Assembly (NCBI GenBank): GCA_009827225.1
Contig: WUAI01000015.1
Location: 1-64,000, forward strand
DNA: 64,000 nucleotides
Reading direction: 5' to 3'
From: Flavobacteriaceae bacterium
Lineage (GTDB): Bacteria > Bacteroidota > Bacteroidia > Flavobacteriales > Flavobacteriaceae
Part shown: piece by piece, positions 63,171-64,000 of the stretch
Numbering within the stretch: position 1 is the stretch's first letter
Layout: each line of letters begins with the position of its first letter
Notes under the pieces: generated by a model
What the model was told of the DNA's origin: nothing
Database searches by the model: none
Seen by the model: the letters and a program-made list of their open reading frames with translations, nothing else
Position numbers and translations under genes: made by a program

Positions 63171-63656
63171 CTATAGATCGTTGGGTGGCTGACCTCCGTG
63201 TCCGTAATTCAATGCCTGGATGCTGTCTATATTTTGATTCACAGGAGCAATGGGTAAAAAGCCACTCTTAAGTGAAGAATCCTCCTCTAATGAAGTAGGC
63301 ACCAAAAAGACAGTAGCACGTCCCGGTTGAGGGTATTCACTGTTTTCCGGATAAGCTGCAAAATAGACTCTAATCCCTAAATTGGTCTTACCCATTTCGG
63401 CTGCTTCCTGCTCCACATAGTTGATATACTGTTTTAAAGTATCCAGAGAAAACCAGAAATCACGGGTGTCCGTGAATCCTAAGGAATCATTTAAAATCGC
63501 TGCCCGCGTTTCGATGAATTCTACCTGAAGACGTCCTGCTTCTTCGATGGAAATACTTTGTTCGGGAGCAGAGATAGGCTTTTCACATGACGAAAAGCTG
63601 ATGGCTCCCACCAAACTCACTAGTACAATACATAGTTGAGGAAAATTGAGTTTCAT
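63171..63656 (-). CDS. lipoprotein of unknown function, two-component operon
   Basis: A 161-aa lipoprotein (signal to Cys24, SFSSCEK). The mature part has an extended helix EEAGRLQVEFIETRAAIL, FWFSLDTLKQYINYVEQEA, GIRVYFAAYPE and a C-terminal region with STxNYGHGGQPP character. No family recognised. First gene of the unit with the membrane protein, kinase and regulator. Confidence 0.65.
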   Translation of the reverse strand: MKLNFPQLCIVLVSLVGAISFSSCEKPISAPEQSISIEEAGRLQVEFIETRAAILNDSLGFTDTRDFWFSLDTLKQYINYVEQEAAEMGKTNLGIRVYFAAYPENSEYPQPGRATVFLVPTSLEEDSSLKSGFLPIAPVNQNIDSIQALNYGHGGQPPNDL

Positions 63657-64000
63657 AATTATTTGGTTTTAAGGTTCTTGTAAAATTATGGATAAATTAA
63701 GGAAATATAAGCAGGTACGAGCTCGCGTAAATAGCCGATTCCCTGTATTCTTTTGAATTTAAAGAGATTACTGGCAAGAGCTATTTTAAAAAAGGTGAAA
63801 AACACTTTAGTCAATCAGGGATTTTCCCCTTAAGCATTTAGGAAATAGGCCGCAGATTCAATGTGGTATTCCGAAATGTATTAGGGTAATTCTCCTGATT
63901 ATCGTACATGATTTACAGTTTGATTTTCAGTTATTTAACTCTTGATATCCTTTTAAATTTAACCCAACTTTGTATCATACTACGCAACCAAACTAAGGTT
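63657..64000. other. gene-free upstream region of the two-component operon
   Basis: No gene is supported in these 344 bases. The sequence is AT-rich. One dyad, AGGG-N6-CCCT at 63817-63830, could be a regulator site. The region presumably carries the promoter of the leftward operon and the start of the next gene beyond the window. No tRNA or terminator was seen. Confidence 0.4.

Noticed and set aside
1-64000. CRISPR arrays, prophage, transposases
   Set aside because: I saw no regularly spaced repeats, transposase-like reading frames or phage genes anywhere in the window.

Overview
The window looks like a chromosomal segment of a marine-type member of the Flavobacteriaceae (Bacteroidetes). The evidence is family content and signals: a type III glutamine synthetase, a protein with a T9SS C-terminal sorting domain, DUF1573, DUF4293, DUF3667, BT_3928 and DUF1599 family proteins, a Rho factor with a long Asn/Gln/Lys-rich insert, and repeated TAnnTTTG promoter -7 elements. 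No phage, insertion sequence, CRISPR array or defence island was found. About seventy protein genes and one tRNA are packed tightly, mostly housekeeping genes in short operons on both strands.

Layout: (1) 0.1-3.6 kb, two divergent glutamine synthetases (GSIII and a eukaryote-like GSII) around a palindromic intergenic element. (2) 3.6-8.5 kb, a Ca/Na antiporter, a BlaI/M56 (BlaR1-like) sensor pair behind three phased operator-like dyads, a 50-aa protein, apt, and a GNAT-YoaP protein. (3) 8.5-9.5 kb, tRNA-Arg(ACG) and a DUF1573 protein. (4) 9.6-14.2 kb, a six-gene minus-strand operon ending in tpiA-prmA-clpS. (5) 14.2-20.3 kb, folP-cdaA-DUF3667, an MsbA-like exporter with truA, a phosphodiesterase, and DUF4293. 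(6) 20.4-27.5 kb, rho, a T9SS cargo, an M14 peptidase lipoprotein, a NUDIX hydrolase, pyrE and birA. (7) 27.5-32.3 kb, rsfS-ftsH, then LUD-cdsA-psd-acyl-CoA-binding protein (phospholipid head-group synthesis). (8) 32.3-39.8 kb, valS, a second DUF1573 protein, an aspartyl-protease/PDZ protein, an aminotransferase, murB and a fasciclin lipoprotein. (9) 39.8-47.1 kb, a small Cys-rich membrane protein, GT2, ECF sigma, an Nramp-like transporter, lipA, gap and a TPR hybrid kinase. (10) 47.1-53.1 kb, lpxK, Nif3-like, a CT398-like coiled-coil protein, msrA, a methyltransferase, a flavin reductase, and a GNAT/CDGSH pair. (11) 53.2-61.1 kb, a kynurenine (tryptophan) catabolic operon. (12) 61.1-63.7 kb, a lipoprotein/membrane protein/histidine kinase/NarL-type regulator operon.

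The most distinctive metabolic unit is the kynurenine operon: a lipoprotein, kynU, kmo, RidA-family deaminase, semialdehyde dehydrogenase, SDR, ACMSD-like decarboxylase and O-methyltransferase. It encodes most of the route from (3-hydroxy)kynurenine through aminocarboxymuconate semialdehyde to oxalocrotonate. The ring-cleaving 3-hydroxyanthranilate dioxygenase is absent, and the only long gap in the operon holds a strongly structured, GC-rich element.

Other notable points are the BlaI operator array, the internally duplicated C-terminal half of the M56 protein, an Nramp homologue lacking the metal-binding DPGN motif, a CT398-like protein without any cysteine, an SDR lacking its catalytic Tyr/Lys, frequent TTG starts, and an unusual gene architecture in which six of fifteen convergent gene pairs overlap by exactly four bases at their stop codons. 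I did not find a clearly new defence or mobile system; most of the window is ordinary core genome.
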